Shown here piece by piece: positions 1 through 8,751 of a stretch of 64,000 nt of DNA (within the stretch, counting starts at the first letter, position 1; each line of letters starts with the position of its first letter). The DNA comes from Gilvibacter sp. SZ-19 (lineage in GTDB: Bacteria > Bacteroidota > Bacteroidia > Flavobacteriales > Flavobacteriaceae). The notes beneath the pieces were generated by a model. It was not told the DNA's origin. It saw only the letters and a list, made by a program, of their open reading frames with translations, and made no database searches. The stretch is taken from contig NZ_CP019333.1 of assembly GCF_002163875.1 (NCBI RefSeq), positions 1,308,864-1,372,863 on the forward strand, written 5' to 3'. The translations under genes were made by a program, and so were the position numbers.

Positions 1-170
1 CCACCACTAACAGCACCGTGCATGCTTTCATCTTCCAAGATCAACATACGAACCCCAGGCCTACGATAGGAAGAGCCGTCTAGGGCCACTACAGATGCCA
101 AAACTGCCTTTTTTCCTTCCTGCGTTGCTCTGAGGGCTTTGTCGAATATCGCTTTTAATTCGTGGAACAT
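1..170 (-). CDS. XdhC/CoxI family protein, 5' part only
   Basis: The first 56 codons of a minus-strand gene that leaves the window at base 1. The visible protein begins MFHELKAIFDKALRATQEGK and continues with a segment (VVALDGSSYRRPGVRMLI) typical of the N-terminal XdhC_CoxI domain; a GAVSGG motif follows at the edge. XdhC proteins bind and help sulfurate molybdenum cofactor before its insertion into xanthine dehydrogenase or CO-dehydrogenase type enzymes. That fits its place: it is divergent from a full cofactor biosynthesis operon starting 132 bases away. Start is the ATG at 170-168. The C-terminal Rossmann domain is not visible, so the family call rests on the N-terminus only. Confidence 0.72.
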   Translation of the reverse strand, partial: MFHELKAIFDKALRATQEGKKAVLASVVALDGSSYRRPGVRMLILEDESMHGAVSG

Positions 171-277
171 GCCTAAAATTAAGCATTCGATTTTATCCGA
201 GAGGCCCTAAGAAGTTAAAACATCTTAAAGCGATGCGTATTTCTGAATATGCCTCTGATTTAAAGGTCAATTATCGT

Positions 278-285
278 TATATTTG
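278..285 (+). promoter_or_regulatory. Flavobacterial -7 box of the molybdenum cofactor operon
   Basis: TATATTTG matches the Bacteroidota TAnnTTTG -7 element exactly. It lies 17 bases before the moeA start codon, giving a very short leader. No clean TTG -33 element is seen at the expected distance (TTT at 259-261). Confidence 0.6.
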
Positions 286-302
286 GTAGGATATAACGCA
301 AC

Positions 303-1481
303 ATGGTAACTGTTACAGAAGCCTTAGACATCATATCGGCTGTTGTTAAGGCTACACGAGAGCAGAGAAACTGTCCTCTAGAACAGGCTCTTGATCACGT
401 TTTAGCTGAATCTATTTACAGTCCGATCAATATGCCGCCATTCCAACAATCGGCAATGGATGGCTATGCCTTATCCATGCACGAAAGTCTTAATTATCGT
501 GTGGTTGGTGAGGTAGCAGCAGGTTCTTCAAATAACCCAAGCTTAAAACCCGGTGAGGCAGTACGCATTTTTACAGGAGCTCCTGTACCTGACAGTGCAA
601 ACAGCATTGTAATTCAAGAAAAAGTTACCCGCAAGGACGAAGTTCTGGTCTTAGACGATGCGCCTCAAGAAGGAGCCAATATTAGACCTGTTGGAGAACA
701 ACTGTCTAAAGGAGATGTGGTACTTGCCGCGGGGACTCGGCTTAGTCCTGCCAGCCTTGGACTTTTGGCTGGCGTAGGGGTATCTGCAGTGCCGGTTTAT
801 AAAAAGCCTCGTGTTGCCATCGTAGTTACGGGCGATGAGCTTAAAGCGGCGGGAGAAGAACTTAGCCGTGGCCAGATCTATGAAAGCAACGGGCTTATGC
901 TCAGTGCAGCGCTAAAAGACAAAGCTTATGTAGATACTTTTGTGCTTAAGGCAGAAGACAAGCTAGACACCCTCACCAAGACCCTGGAAAAGGCTTTTGA
1001 GGCTGCTGAGGTTGTTTTGGTTTCTGGGGGTATTTCTGTGGGCGATTACGATTTTGTAAATGAGGCCCTGTCTCATCTTGGCGTTAAAACGCACTTCTAC
1101 AAGGTGAAACAAAAGCCAGGTAAACCGTTATTGTTTGGAACCAAAGACCAGCAAATGGTGTTTGCCTTACCGGGAAATCCGGCCTCTGCTTTAAATTGCT
1201 TTTATGTCTATGTTCACTTGGCTTTAAAGCTATGGGAAGGCGATGCTGAGGCTAGTATTAGCTTTAGACAGGCCACTATCACTGCGGATTTTAATAAGAA
1301 AGGCGACAGAGCCCAATTCTTAAAGGCTAAAATTGGTGCTAATAACACTGTAGAGATCTTAAACGGACAGGCTTCTTCCATGCTGCAGAGCTTTGCAGTT
1401 GCAGATGCCTTAGTGTATATGGAAGAAGATATGGGTTTTGTAGCTAAGAACACATCGGTGAGATATTTAAAAATTGACTAA
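303..1481 (+). CDS. moeA: Molybdopterin molybdenumtransferase MoeA
   Basis: 392 residues, normal length for MoeA, which inserts molybdate into adenylylated molybdopterin in the cytoplasm. Seen: the N-terminal motif PPFQQSAMDGYA (about residues 47-58), the MoCF-binding core with VVTGDEL (about 175) and SGGISVGDYDF (about 247), the substrate-loop KPGKP (about 275), ALPGNPAS (about 293), and a C-terminal domain IV. First gene of a six-gene cofactor operon; its TAA overlaps the moaD ATG by one base (TAATG). The start ATG at 303 follows a -7 box at 278-285. Confidence 0.95.
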   Translation: MVTVTEALDIISAVVKATREQRNCPLEQALDHVLAESIYSPINMPPFQQSAMDGYALSMHESLNYRVVGEVAAGSSNNPSLKPGEAVRIFTGAPVPDSANSIVIQEKVTRKDEVLVLDDAPQEGANIRPVGEQLSKGDVVLAAGTRLSPASLGLLAGVGVSAVPVYKKPRVAIVVTGDELKAAGEELSRGQIYESNGLMLSAALKDKAYVDTFVLKAEDKLDTLTKTLEKAFEAAEVVLVSGGISVGDYDFVNEALSHLGVKTHFYKVKQKPGKPLLFGTKDQQMVFALPGNPASALNCFYVYVHLALKLWEGDAEASISFRQATITADFNKKGDRAQFLKAKIGANNTVEILNGQASSMLQSFAVADALVYMEEDMGFVAKNTSVRYLKID

Positions 1482-1717
1482 TGGAATTACAACTAAAGTA
1501 CTTCGGAAGAATAGCGGAGCTTACGGGGAAATCCGAGGAGGTACGTTCGGCAGCGGTCGATACGGTCGCAGCTTTGAATGACGTACTTAAAAAGGAGTAT
1601 CCTGGGCTTGCTATGGCGAGCTACAGTATTGCTGTAGACCACGAAATTGTAAGAGGAGAGTATCCACTTCCTGCCAAAGCGGAAGTTGCACTGTTACCCC
1701 CATTCTCTGGAGGTTGA
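1481..1717 (+). CDS. moaD: Molybdopterin synthase small subunit MoaD
   Basis: 78 residues with a ubiquitin-like fold pattern, ending PPFSGG. The C-terminal Gly-Gly is adenylylated by MoeB and converted to the thiocarboxylate that donates sulfur to precursor Z in the MoaD-MoaE synthase. Overlaps the moeA stop by one base and is followed three bases after its stop codon by the moeB ATG, so translation is probably coupled along the operon. Confidence 0.93.
   Translation: MELQLKYFGRIAELTGKSEEVRSAAVDTVAALNDVLKKEYPGLAMASYSIAVDHEIVRGEYPLPAKAEVALLPPFSGG
1709..1713 (+). promoter_or_regulatory. Shine-Dalgarno-like GGAGG before moeB
   Basis: GGAGG lies within the last codons of moaD, six bases before the ATG at 1720. 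It supports that ATG rather than the in-frame TTG at 1714 as the moeB start. Such sites are uncommon in this phylum, and here the sequence may simply be the Gly-Gly codons of moaD. Confidence 0.4.
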
Positions 1718-1719
1718 TC

Positions 1720-2796
1720 ATGGAAAGGTATAGGCGTCAAATACAATTAGAAGAAGTTGGGACACAAGGTCAATTGGCCTTATCCGAAGCGTCCGTATTG
1801 GTCGTAGGTGCGGGAGGTCTGGGTAGCCCAATTTTACAATATTTGGCGGCAGCCGGTTTAGGAAAATTGGGCATTGCAGATGCTGATACAGTGTCTTTGT
1901 CCAATTTGCATCGGCAACTATTATACACTACGGATGATGTTGGTAGACCAAAGGTAGAAGCTGCACAACAACGCTTAATGGCGATCAATCCGGAGGTTGA
2001 GACGCAGACTTATTCCGAGGGAATTCATGCAGATAATGCCACGACTGTCTTTGAACAGTACGATCTTATAGTAGATGCTACAGACAATTTCCAAGCGCGT
2101 TATTTGATAAACGATGTCTGTGTTGCACTGGATAAGCCTTGGATTTTCGGAGCCTTATACAAAAACGAAGGTCAATTTGCACTTTTCAACTATCAGCATG
2201 GCCCAAGCTATCGCTGTTTGTATCCGCAGCCCCCCAAAGCAGGAGAAGTGCCAAGTTGCGTGGAAATAGGTGTCTTAGGAACTGTATCAGGTATTATCGG
2301 GATGCAGATGGCGCAACTGGCCATGCAGTTTTTTCTATGGCCAAATGAGTTGCCTAATACGTTCGTGTTCTTTATGAATATGAAGGATTTTAGCATGAGA
2401 AAAATGCAATTGCGTCGAACTTTTGACGCTGATCAAAAAGAGAAAGATATTACAACCGTTGATACTGCAGCATTGCCACACCTCCGGCCACAAGAGCTCA
2501 CCCCAAATATCTCTATCGATCAGCTACCCGATTATCAAGGAGCGGATTTTCTCGACGTACGTGAGTTAGATGAACTTCCTGAAGTACAGCAAGTTCCAAT
2601 CCATAGGATACCCTTGAATCAACTATCAGGTCGCTTTGACGAACTCGATAGAGCGCAAACCTATATTGTATTCTGTCAAGGCGGACAGCGAGCCCGTAAC
2701 GCGGTTGATCTTATGCGCAGTCAAGGCTTTGAACATGCCTATGTACTTGAGGCCTCTGCCGCAGTCTTAAAAAGAAAAATTGAAAATAGTAAGTAA
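1720..2796 (+). CDS. moeB: MoaD-activating adenylyltransferase MoeB fused to a rhodanese domain
   Basis: 358 residues from the ATG at 1720. Residues 1-240 are a ThiF/MoeB/E1-like domain: nucleotide loop GAGGLGSP (30-37), LHRQLLY, VDATDNFQARYLIND (about 118-132) and PSCVEIGVLGTVSG (from 178). Residues about 255-358 are a rhodanese-like domain with loop CQGGQRA, Cys319 as the probable sulfur carrier. MoeB adenylylates the MoaD C-terminus; a fused rhodanese can supply the sulfur. Odd: E. coli MoeB binds structural zinc through two CxxC pairs, but here the first is S-Y-R-C (Ser163, Cys166) and the second is absent. Followed two bases later by moaE. Could also serve ThiS, though the context argues for MoaD. 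Confidence 0.88.
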   Translation: MERYRRQIQLEEVGTQGQLALSEASVLVVGAGGLGSPILQYLAAAGLGKLGIADADTVSLSNLHRQLLYTTDDVGRPKVEAAQQRLMAINPEVETQTYSEGIHADNATTVFEQYDLIVDATDNFQARYLINDVCVALDKPWIFGALYKNEGQFALFNYQHGPSYRCLYPQPPKAGEVPSCVEIGVLGTVSGIIGMQMAQLAMQFFLWPNELPNTFVFFMNMKDFSMRKMQLRRTFDADQKEKDITTVDTAALPHLRPQELTPNISIDQLPDYQGADFLDVRELDELPEVQQVPIHRIPLNQLSGRFDELDRAQTYIVFCQGGQRARNAVDLMRSQGFEHAYVLEASAAVLKRKIENSK

Positions 2797-2798
2797 GT

Positions 2799-3236
2799 AT
2801 GAACGCTATTAAGAACGTATTTAGAGAGGGACCCATCAGTCCTGATTTTATAGCACAATCCATTGCTAAACATCAAAGCAAAACAGGGATAGGTGCGCAC
2901 GATATATTTTTGGGCCAGGTCCGAGCAGACCAGGTAGGTGAAACTACCGTTGGAGCTATTGAATATTCGGCCTATACAGAAATGGCCAATAAAGTGATGC
3001 ATCAGATCAGAGAGAACACTTTCGAAAGATTTGAAATTACTTGTATGCATATTTATCACAGCTTAGGACTTGTAAAAGCAGGAGAGATCTGCTTATTCGT
3101 CTTTGTTTCGTCACCTCATAGAAAAGTGTGCTTTAGAGCCTTAGAGTTTGTTGTGGAATCTATCAAAGCAGAAGCTCCGGTTTTTGGTAAAGAATTGTTA
3201 GCGGATCAATCACATCAATGGAAAGTAAACCAGTAG
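2799..3236 (+). CDS. moaE: Molybdopterin synthase catalytic subunit MoaE
   Basis: 145 residues. MoaE with thiocarboxylated MoaD adds the dithiolene sulfurs to cyclic pyranopterin monophosphate. Typical segments seen: GAHDIFLGQVRAD (about residue 32), a tyrosine-rich IEYSAYTEMA, SLGLVKAGEICLFVFVSSPHR (with His-Arg near 109) and the catalytic-lysine region IKAEAPVFGKELL near 125-137. Starts two bases after the moeB stop and ends one base before moaCB, in the middle of the operon. Confidence 0.93.
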   Translation: MNAIKNVFREGPISPDFIAQSIAKHQSKTGIGAHDIFLGQVRADQVGETTVGAIEYSAYTEMANKVMHQIRENTFERFEITCMHIYHSLGLVKAGEICLFVFVSSPHRKVCFRALEFVVESIKAEAPVFGKELLADQSHQWKVNQ

Positions 3237-3237
3237 T

Positions 3238-4149
3238 ATGGTAGACATTACACATAAGGGAACTACCCTGAGAACGGCTATTGCGCGTGCTGTGGTCCGC
3301 GTTGGGTCCGAAGAGACTTTGACTGCCATTCGCGAAGATCGAGTACCAAAAGGCAATGTCTTGGCTATGGCAAAGGCTGCTGGATTATTAGGCGTTAAAA
3401 AAACACCGGATCTATTGCCGGATTGCCATCCACTTCCAATTGAGTATACCGCAATTGATTATGAATTCCATCCGATGGAGCTGCATATCTTAATGACAGT
3501 AAAGACATTGTATAAGACTGGAGTTGAGGTGGAAGCCATGCATGGTGCTAGTGTTGTCGCTTTGACTGTTTACGACATGCTTAAACCGATCGACAAACAA
3601 GTGAGTATCGGGGAGATCAAGTTGTTAGAGAAATTTGGTGGCAAATCCACACACAGAAAACGACTTTCTAGAAATATAAAAGCGTTGGTGGTTGTCTGTT
3701 CCGATAGTATTTCAGTTGGTGATAAGCAGGACAAGGCTGGCAAAACGATCGTAGCGGAGTTGGAAAATCACGGTTTAGACAAAATCGATTATACGGTAAT
3801 TCCTGATGAGCCCGAAAAAATAGAATCTGTTTTGAATAAAGGGATAGCTCAAGGATGTCAACTTATAATTTATACCGGAGGTACAGGACTCTCGCCAAGA
3901 GATCTTACCCCAGAGACCTTGGAACCCTTAATGGAAAGGCGTATTCCAGGGATGGAAGAGGCCATCCGTTCTTATGGGCAACAACGCACGCCTTACGCCA
4001 TGCTCTCACGCTCTTTGGTTGGCACCATTGGCAATGTTTTGGTAATGGCCTTGCCGGGTTCTACAAAAGGTGCTCAAGAGTCTATGCAAGCCGTTTTTCC
4101 GGCGGCTTTGCATTTGTTTAATGTAATGGGAGGAGAAAGACACGATTAA
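3238..4149 (+). CDS. moaCB: Bifunctional MoaC-MoaB/MogA cofactor protein
   Basis: 303 residues in two joined domains. Residues about 1-140 are cyclic pyranopterin monophosphate synthase MoaC (KGNVLAMAKAAGLLG, LLPDCHPLPI, GVEVEAMHGASVVALTVYDM). Residues about 145-303 are a MoaB/MogA molybdopterin adenylyltransferase domain (VVVCSDSISVGDKQDKAGK, IIYTGGTGLSPRDLTPE, LPGSTKGAQES). One chain thus covers the second step of cofactor synthesis and the adenylylation step before MoeA. The join is a basic KSTHRKRLSRN stretch. The fusion is known in Bacteroidota. No other mogA or moaC is seen in the operon, consistent with the fusion replacing both. TAATG overlap with moaA. Confidence 0.93.
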   Translation: MVDITHKGTTLRTAIARAVVRVGSEETLTAIREDRVPKGNVLAMAKAAGLLGVKKTPDLLPDCHPLPIEYTAIDYEFHPMELHILMTVKTLYKTGVEVEAMHGASVVALTVYDMLKPIDKQVSIGEIKLLEKFGGKSTHRKRLSRNIKALVVVCSDSISVGDKQDKAGKTIVAELENHGLDKIDYTVIPDEPEKIESVLNKGIAQGCQLIIYTGGTGLSPRDLTPETLEPLMERRIPGMEEAIRSYGQQRTPYAMLSRSLVGTIGNVLVMALPGSTKGAQESMQAVFPAALHLFNVMGGERHD

Positions 4150-5144
4150 TGGAGGCACTCAAGGACACATTTGGCAGAGCGCATAACTATTTGCGAATCT
4201 CGTTGACAGAGCGGTGCAATTTGCGTTGTACCTATTGCATGCCTGAGCATGGGATCCCACTGAGTCCCAGGGCGCAATTAATGACAGCAGACGAGATCTT
4301 CGCTCTGGCGCAGCAATTTGTAAAACTCGGGGTTACTAAGATCCGACTTACTGGTGGCGAACCCTTGGTCAGGAAAGATTTTGAAGAGATCTTATCGCGT
4401 TTAAGCGGTTTGCCAGTCGAACTGACAATAACGACCAATGCCGTGCTGATTGACCGCTACATCACCCAATTAAAGTCCGCAGGGATCAAAACCATCAATG
4501 TTAGCTTAGATACCTTACATCCGGAGAAATTCAGATCCATTACGCGACGTGACGATTTTGCCGCTGTAAAACGAAACATTAAACTGCTGCTTGCAGAAGG
4601 GTTCAAGGTTAAGATCAATTGTGTGCTCATCAAAGGTTTTAACGATGAGGAGATCGTCGATTTTGTTGCCTATACGGAAACCATGCCGGTAAGCATGCGT
4701 TTTATAGAGTTTATGCCCTTTGACGGCAACCGCTGGAACAAAGACAAGCTGGTAGCAGAACAAGAGATCTTAAAGTCGGTTTTTGACCGTTGGACCGTGT
4801 CACAAGTAGAACGGCTTACCGATAGTATGAATGACACTTCTCGGAACTATAAAGTAAAGGGGTATGCGGGCAGCTTCGCCATGATCAGTACGGTTACCAA
4901 TCCCTTTTGTGATACCTGTAACAGAATTCGACTCACAGCCAATGGTCGGATCAAGAACTGTTTGTTCTCTAATGCTGAAGTAGACCTGTTGACGCCCTTC
5001 CGAGCAGGTCAAGATATTCTACCGCTAATCAATCAGGCAGTGAAAGCAAAATTTGCAGTGCGTGCGGGGATGGAATCCGACGAATCGTTCAGCGATCCGG
5101 AGAATTACAATAACAATCGCAGCATGATCGCCATTGGAGGTTAA
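4149..5144 (+). CDS. moaA: GTP 3',8-cyclase MoaA
   Basis: 331-residue radical SAM enzyme that starts cofactor synthesis from GTP. The N-terminal cluster ligands are Cys23, Cys27 and Cys30 (CNLRCTYC), with the SAM motif TGGEPLVR near residue 67. The second 4Fe-4S cluster is bound by Cys254, Cys257 and Cys271 (CDTCNRIRLTANGRIKNC). The chain ends in Gly-Gly, the tail needed for activity in known MoaA. Last gene of the operon; its stop overlaps by four bases the stop of the convergent hydrolase gene. With it the operon holds moaA, moaC, moaD, moaE, moaB/mogA, moeB and moeA functions; mobA is not in the window. Confidence 0.96.
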   Translation: MEALKDTFGRAHNYLRISLTERCNLRCTYCMPEHGIPLSPRAQLMTADEIFALAQQFVKLGVTKIRLTGGEPLVRKDFEEILSRLSGLPVELTITTNAVLIDRYITQLKSAGIKTINVSLDTLHPEKFRSITRRDDFAAVKRNIKLLLAEGFKVKINCVLIKGFNDEEIVDFVAYTETMPVSMRFIEFMPFDGNRWNKDKLVAEQEILKSVFDRWTVSQVERLTDSMNDTSRNYKVKGYAGSFAMISTVTNPFCDTCNRIRLTANGRIKNCLFSNAEVDLLTPFRAGQDILPLINQAVKAKFAVRAGMESDESFSDPENYNNNRSMIAIGG

Positions 5145-5977
5145 GCACTATAGAATGCAATGAGTGCTGAGACAGCTTCTTGCATAGCTGCTGGCAACTC
5201 AGGTTTATTCCAAGGGTGTTGCATCCCGAAAACATGATCTGCTCCATCGATAATTAACAAACCACTGTCAGGATTCCAATGATGCAAGGCCCGTGCTTCT
5301 TTAAGGGCTACCGTAGGATCTTGCGTTCCGTGAACTATTAGTTGAGGCACCTTTAGCTCTTTGACGGCTTTACTGATAGTGAGCCGTTCCTCGTTAGCGA
5401 TAAAATCCAGATAAAACTGAAATTTATGAGGGAGCAGCTGTCCGGTCCTACTATTTTCAATATGGGTTATTCCAGTGGCCTTCCAGGTTTCAAAATGTGG
5501 GGTTCCTTCTAAAAATCGCGCCTGATAATCACTAACCGCGGCTAAGGTTGCCACTTTATTTATCCTTTTGTCTTGAGCCGCAGTTAACATGACTATCCCA
5601 CCGCCCCTACTATGGCCTAGTAGGTAGATATTTTTAGGTGGAGCCAATGGAGTTTGTTCGGCTGAACTAAAATGATCTAGAACCATTTGCAGGTCGCTCA
5701 TTTCCAAGCTGTAATTGTTCTCTGAAAAGGCCTCTAGATCTGGGAAGTCTATCGGTTGTTCAACAGTTCCACCATTGTGAGAGAAATTGAATCGCACAAA
5801 ATCAAAGCCAGCTTCAGTAAAAGCTTTAGCCATTAAATGCCAAGCTCCCCAGTCTTTAAATCCCTTGTATCCATGGCAAAAGACGATCAGATCATCTCTT
5901 CTGTCTCCCTGTGCCAAATGTAGATCTCCAATAATAGCGCGGCCGTGATCGGGTAATAGTTGAAAGGAGTGGGTCAT
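5141..5977 (-). CDS. Alpha/beta hydrolase (serine aminopeptidase S33-like)
   Basis: 278 residues. Catalytic serine in GHSRGGG (about residue 121-127), oxyanion region FCHGYKGFKDWGAW (about 33), acid region VHGTQDPTV (about 217) and late histidine in IDGADHVFG (about 245). No signal peptide, so probably cytoplasmic. The substrate cannot be told. I use the ATG at 5977, two bases after the addB-like stop; an in-frame TTG at 5983 would overlap that stop. It is co-oriented with and directly downstream of the nuclease gene, so likely cotranscribed. Confidence 0.8.
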   Translation of the reverse strand: MTHSFQLLPDHGRAIIGDLHLAQGDRRDDLIVFCHGYKGFKDWGAWHLMAKAFTEAGFDFVRFNFSHNGGTVEQPIDFPDLEAFSENNYSLEMSDLQMVLDHFSSAEQTPLAPPKNIYLLGHSRGGGIVMLTAAQDKRINKVATLAAVSDYQARFLEGTPHFETWKATGITHIENSRTGQLLPHKFQFYLDFIANEERLTISKAVKELKVPQLIVHGTQDPTVALKEARALHHWNPDSGLLIIDGADHVFGMQHPWNKPELPAAMQEAVSALIAFYSA

Positions 5978-5979
5978 GG

Positions 5980-8688
5980 TCAAATTTCTTTTTCGGTAAA
6001 TGGGATTTCTGGATTAAAGAGCTCTGCTATCAATTTGCTTAGTTCTTGCTCAAAACTATTCAAGGTGGCTTCGGTGAGTTGATGGTCGAGTTGTCTACTA
6101 CCAGGGGTTTTCCACCCAAAAGCCATAAAATCTTCCGACTGTTTCCTAAAAGATATAATCCCAGCTTGGTCGGGTATAGACTTGTGTTCCAACCAATACA
6201 TATAGCCATACATAAGCACTTGGAAAGCCTTACTGTATTTATAATCGGTTGTTAGCACTTCCCAATTTGCCAGTTGCAATTGATTGGGCTCTACTTTGCC
6301 AGTCTTATAGTCTATAATACGAAGTTTTCCGTCCAAAGTGTCGACTCTATCTGCTGTTCCTCCTAAGTGTATCGGTCCCAAACTTGGGTGGTCAAAGACA
6401 GCTCGAAGCGGCATTTCTACTGCTATTAGGTTAATTTCACGTCCTGCCGTTAGGTGGTTTAGGTCGCTTTGGATTGCGAACTGCACGTATTTTTGGGCAA
6501 CTTCGAATACAATCCGGTTTTTACCCGCCAGGTAGTGTTTGCCCAGATGTTTTATACTTTGCGCTGCCAAAGTGGGCGTTATTTTGGGTAGGAGGGCTTT
6601 TAAGACAGCTTCGGTAAGTTTACTACCCGCTAGCGGTTTATAGAGCGTTTCAATGGTTTCGTGAACCACAGAGCCTAGGGTGTTAAGGGCAATGTCTTCT
6701 TCTAGGATGTCTGCAGGGCCAACACCTAAGATCTTCTGTTTGTAGAACTCAATTGGATTCCAGATGTAGGTGATCAGGCTGGATGGACTGAACTGCTTAG
6801 CCGCAATCTGCTGTAGTCTTTCAAGTATATCTGAATCCTTCGGAATTACCTTTAAAGCGACCTTGGTCGCATTCATCTTAGTTTTTAATGTTCTTTGGCT
6901 GATTTTATGCTGCGGATGATTGTTGCGCAGCTGTTTGATGAGTCTGCTTTCTTCTTTGGCCTGAAAACCGGAACCGACAGCGGTGTAGAATAACGTAATG
7001 TCTTTGGCCCTATGCAATAGTCTGTAAAAATGATAAACGAATATGGCGTCCTTCTCAAAGAGACCTGGCAAGCCATATTGATATTTCATGTCGTTGGTAA
7101 TATAAGACGGAGCTGCACTACCACTAGGAAGAAAGCCTTCGTTGACAGAGCACATGATAATCCGCTGAAAATCTAAAGCCCGACTCTCTAGTACACCCAT
7201 TATCTGAAGACCATCATAGGCATCACCCTGAAAGTCCAGCTGCTGTTTGCCAGCAAGTTGCCTAAAGATATTGCGTAAGGCTTCTAGCGATTTAAGCGAG
7301 CCGTAGCGTTGTTGCATATTTTTTAGTTGTGTGCAAACAGCCAATAGTTTTACGGACGCAGTTCTATGAAGATCGTTGGAGCTTTCGGCTACGCTAGCTA
7401 TGATTTGTTCTAATCTATTCAGCGCAGAATCCGCTTCCGATGGCCAACTGGCAAATAACAACTCTAGTAGATGTTGATCTTCCGCCTTGAGGTTAGCACA
7501 GATAGCCTCTTTATTTATACTGATCTGATTTTCCCGCGTCATTTTTTGAACTAAAAGACTTCCATCTGCTAATATCAGTTGGCAAACAGGATGTTCCAGC
7601 ACCTTGAACAGGGCTTTGTAATAGAAGTTTTTAGGATAACGAATATGCAGCTCCATTAGAGCCATAACCCAGAGTGTTAAGGGCTGGCTTTTTAAACTGA
7701 CTCCCATGGTCACGTTTACTTTGTGAACATTTGCAGGAAGCGAGTTCAATAAAGGCAATAGAAGTTCTTCATCTGCCAGGACAATGGCCGTGTTGCGTTG
7801 TTGGTCCGCAGATAGGTCTTTGAGTAGATTTCCAATTTCTTTTACTTGGTCCAGCGCATTAGCCGCCTCTACCAAGGCAATATCCTTGGGAGTACTGTAA
7901 TTATCTCCTATAAACTGCGGCTGATGTTTTTCATAATACGACCAGGTCTTGAAATAGCGCCGCATAAACAATGATGCGCTATGCCCTTTGTCGCCAATAA
8001 AATGATTATCTGCGTCCCACAGGACAAAATGAGACCCATGCGCAAGAAACTCCTGGAACAGGAACTGTTCCGCAGTATTCAATGCGTTAAAGCCTATGAA
8101 CGCATGAGGACGTTCTCCCTTAGCCTCCAAATAATAAGCTATTTGTTCCGTGGCTTCGCGATACACCATGCCTTGATAACCTAAACCTTTGGAGGCAAGA
8201 ATGTCTTTAAGATCTCCGTAGTATTCAGGAAGTTCATTCCAAAACTGAAGATAAGCGCGCACCATATCTGACTGGGTATCGTGGGTAGACCAGTGATTCA
8301 ATTCTTGTATACTCGCCAAGTAGGAGAAAAAGGAGTCGGTCGGCACCAAGTACCTGTCTATCTCATTGAAATCGCCGAGAAGAATAGTAGCCCATGAGCT
8401 GAAAGTGTCAAAGTCTTCTTTGGGTTGATCTGGTTGTCGATTTAGATATACCTGGTAGCACTCAAAAAGCAAGGGCAGCTCGTCTATGATCTGCAGATCT
8501 GCAACCTCTTGAATAAAGGCTTCTATAGGGATAATGTCAGGTAAAAAGCCGGGCGCTGTTTGACTTTCCTGTATGCATTGCCGTAGAAAGTTACCAGCTC
8601 TTATGCTGGGCACTATGCAGCGAAGTTGTGCAGGGTCTGTAACCTCTTGTCGTAAATGATCCCAGCACTGGGCAATGAATGCTTGCAT
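5980..8688 (-). CDS. AddB-like PD-(D/E)XK nuclease / inactive helicase subunit
   Basis: 902 residues. The C-terminal region carries a PD-(D/E)XK nuclease core: IIDYKTGKVEPNQLQLANW near residue 785-805, preceded by a VEMPLRAVFDHPSLG strand and followed by a QVLMYGYMYW helix. The N-terminal two thirds lack a Walker A site but contain UvrD-like segments such as IMGVLESRALDFQRIIMCSVNEG, as in AddB subunits. With the helicase-nuclease at 11501-14587 it should form the AddAB-type double-strand-break end-resection complex. The two genes are separated by ompA and kbl. The iron-sulfur cysteines of Firmicutes AddB are not evident. Confidence 0.82.
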   Translation of the reverse strand: MQAFIAQCWDHLRQEVTDPAQLRCIVPSIRAGNFLRQCIQESQTAPGFLPDIIPIEAFIQEVADLQIIDELPLLFECYQVYLNRQPDQPKEDFDTFSSWATILLGDFNEIDRYLVPTDSFFSYLASIQELNHWSTHDTQSDMVRAYLQFWNELPEYYGDLKDILASKGLGYQGMVYREATEQIAYYLEAKGERPHAFIGFNALNTAEQFLFQEFLAHGSHFVLWDADNHFIGDKGHSASLFMRRYFKTWSYYEKHQPQFIGDNYSTPKDIALVEAANALDQVKEIGNLLKDLSADQQRNTAIVLADEELLLPLLNSLPANVHKVNVTMGVSLKSQPLTLWVMALMELHIRYPKNFYYKALFKVLEHPVCQLILADGSLLVQKMTRENQISINKEAICANLKAEDQHLLELLFASWPSEADSALNRLEQIIASVAESSNDLHRTASVKLLAVCTQLKNMQQRYGSLKSLEALRNIFRQLAGKQQLDFQGDAYDGLQIMGVLESRALDFQRIIMCSVNEGFLPSGSAAPSYITNDMKYQYGLPGLFEKDAIFVYHFYRLLHRAKDITLFYTAVGSGFQAKEESRLIKQLRNNHPQHKISQRTLKTKMNATKVALKVIPKDSDILERLQQIAAKQFSPSSLITYIWNPIEFYKQKILGVGPADILEEDIALNTLGSVVHETIETLYKPLAGSKLTEAVLKALLPKITPTLAAQSIKHLGKHYLAGKNRIVFEVAQKYVQFAIQSDLNHLTAGREINLIAVEMPLRAVFDHPSLGPIHLGGTADRVDTLDGKLRIIDYKTGKVEPNQLQLANWEVLTTDYKYSKAFQVLMYGYMYWLEHKSIPDQAGIISFRKQSEDFMAFGWKTPGSRQLDHQLTEATLNSFEQELSKLIAELFNPEIPFTEKEI

Positions 8689-8702
8689 AGCATAAAAATA
8701 AA

Positions 8703-8729
8703 AAACGCCCCCGATACTCGGAGGCGTTT
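8703..8729 (-). terminator. Rho-independent terminator of ompA
   Basis: Twelve-base inverted repeat with one mismatch (8703-8714 and 8718-8729, loop TAC), followed on the minus strand by TTTTTTATTTTTA. It ends ompA transcription just before the nuclease start codon at 8688, so the nuclease probably has its own promoter or depends on read-through. Confidence 0.85.
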
Positions 8730-8751
8730 CTTTATGTATTTGAGGGATTTC

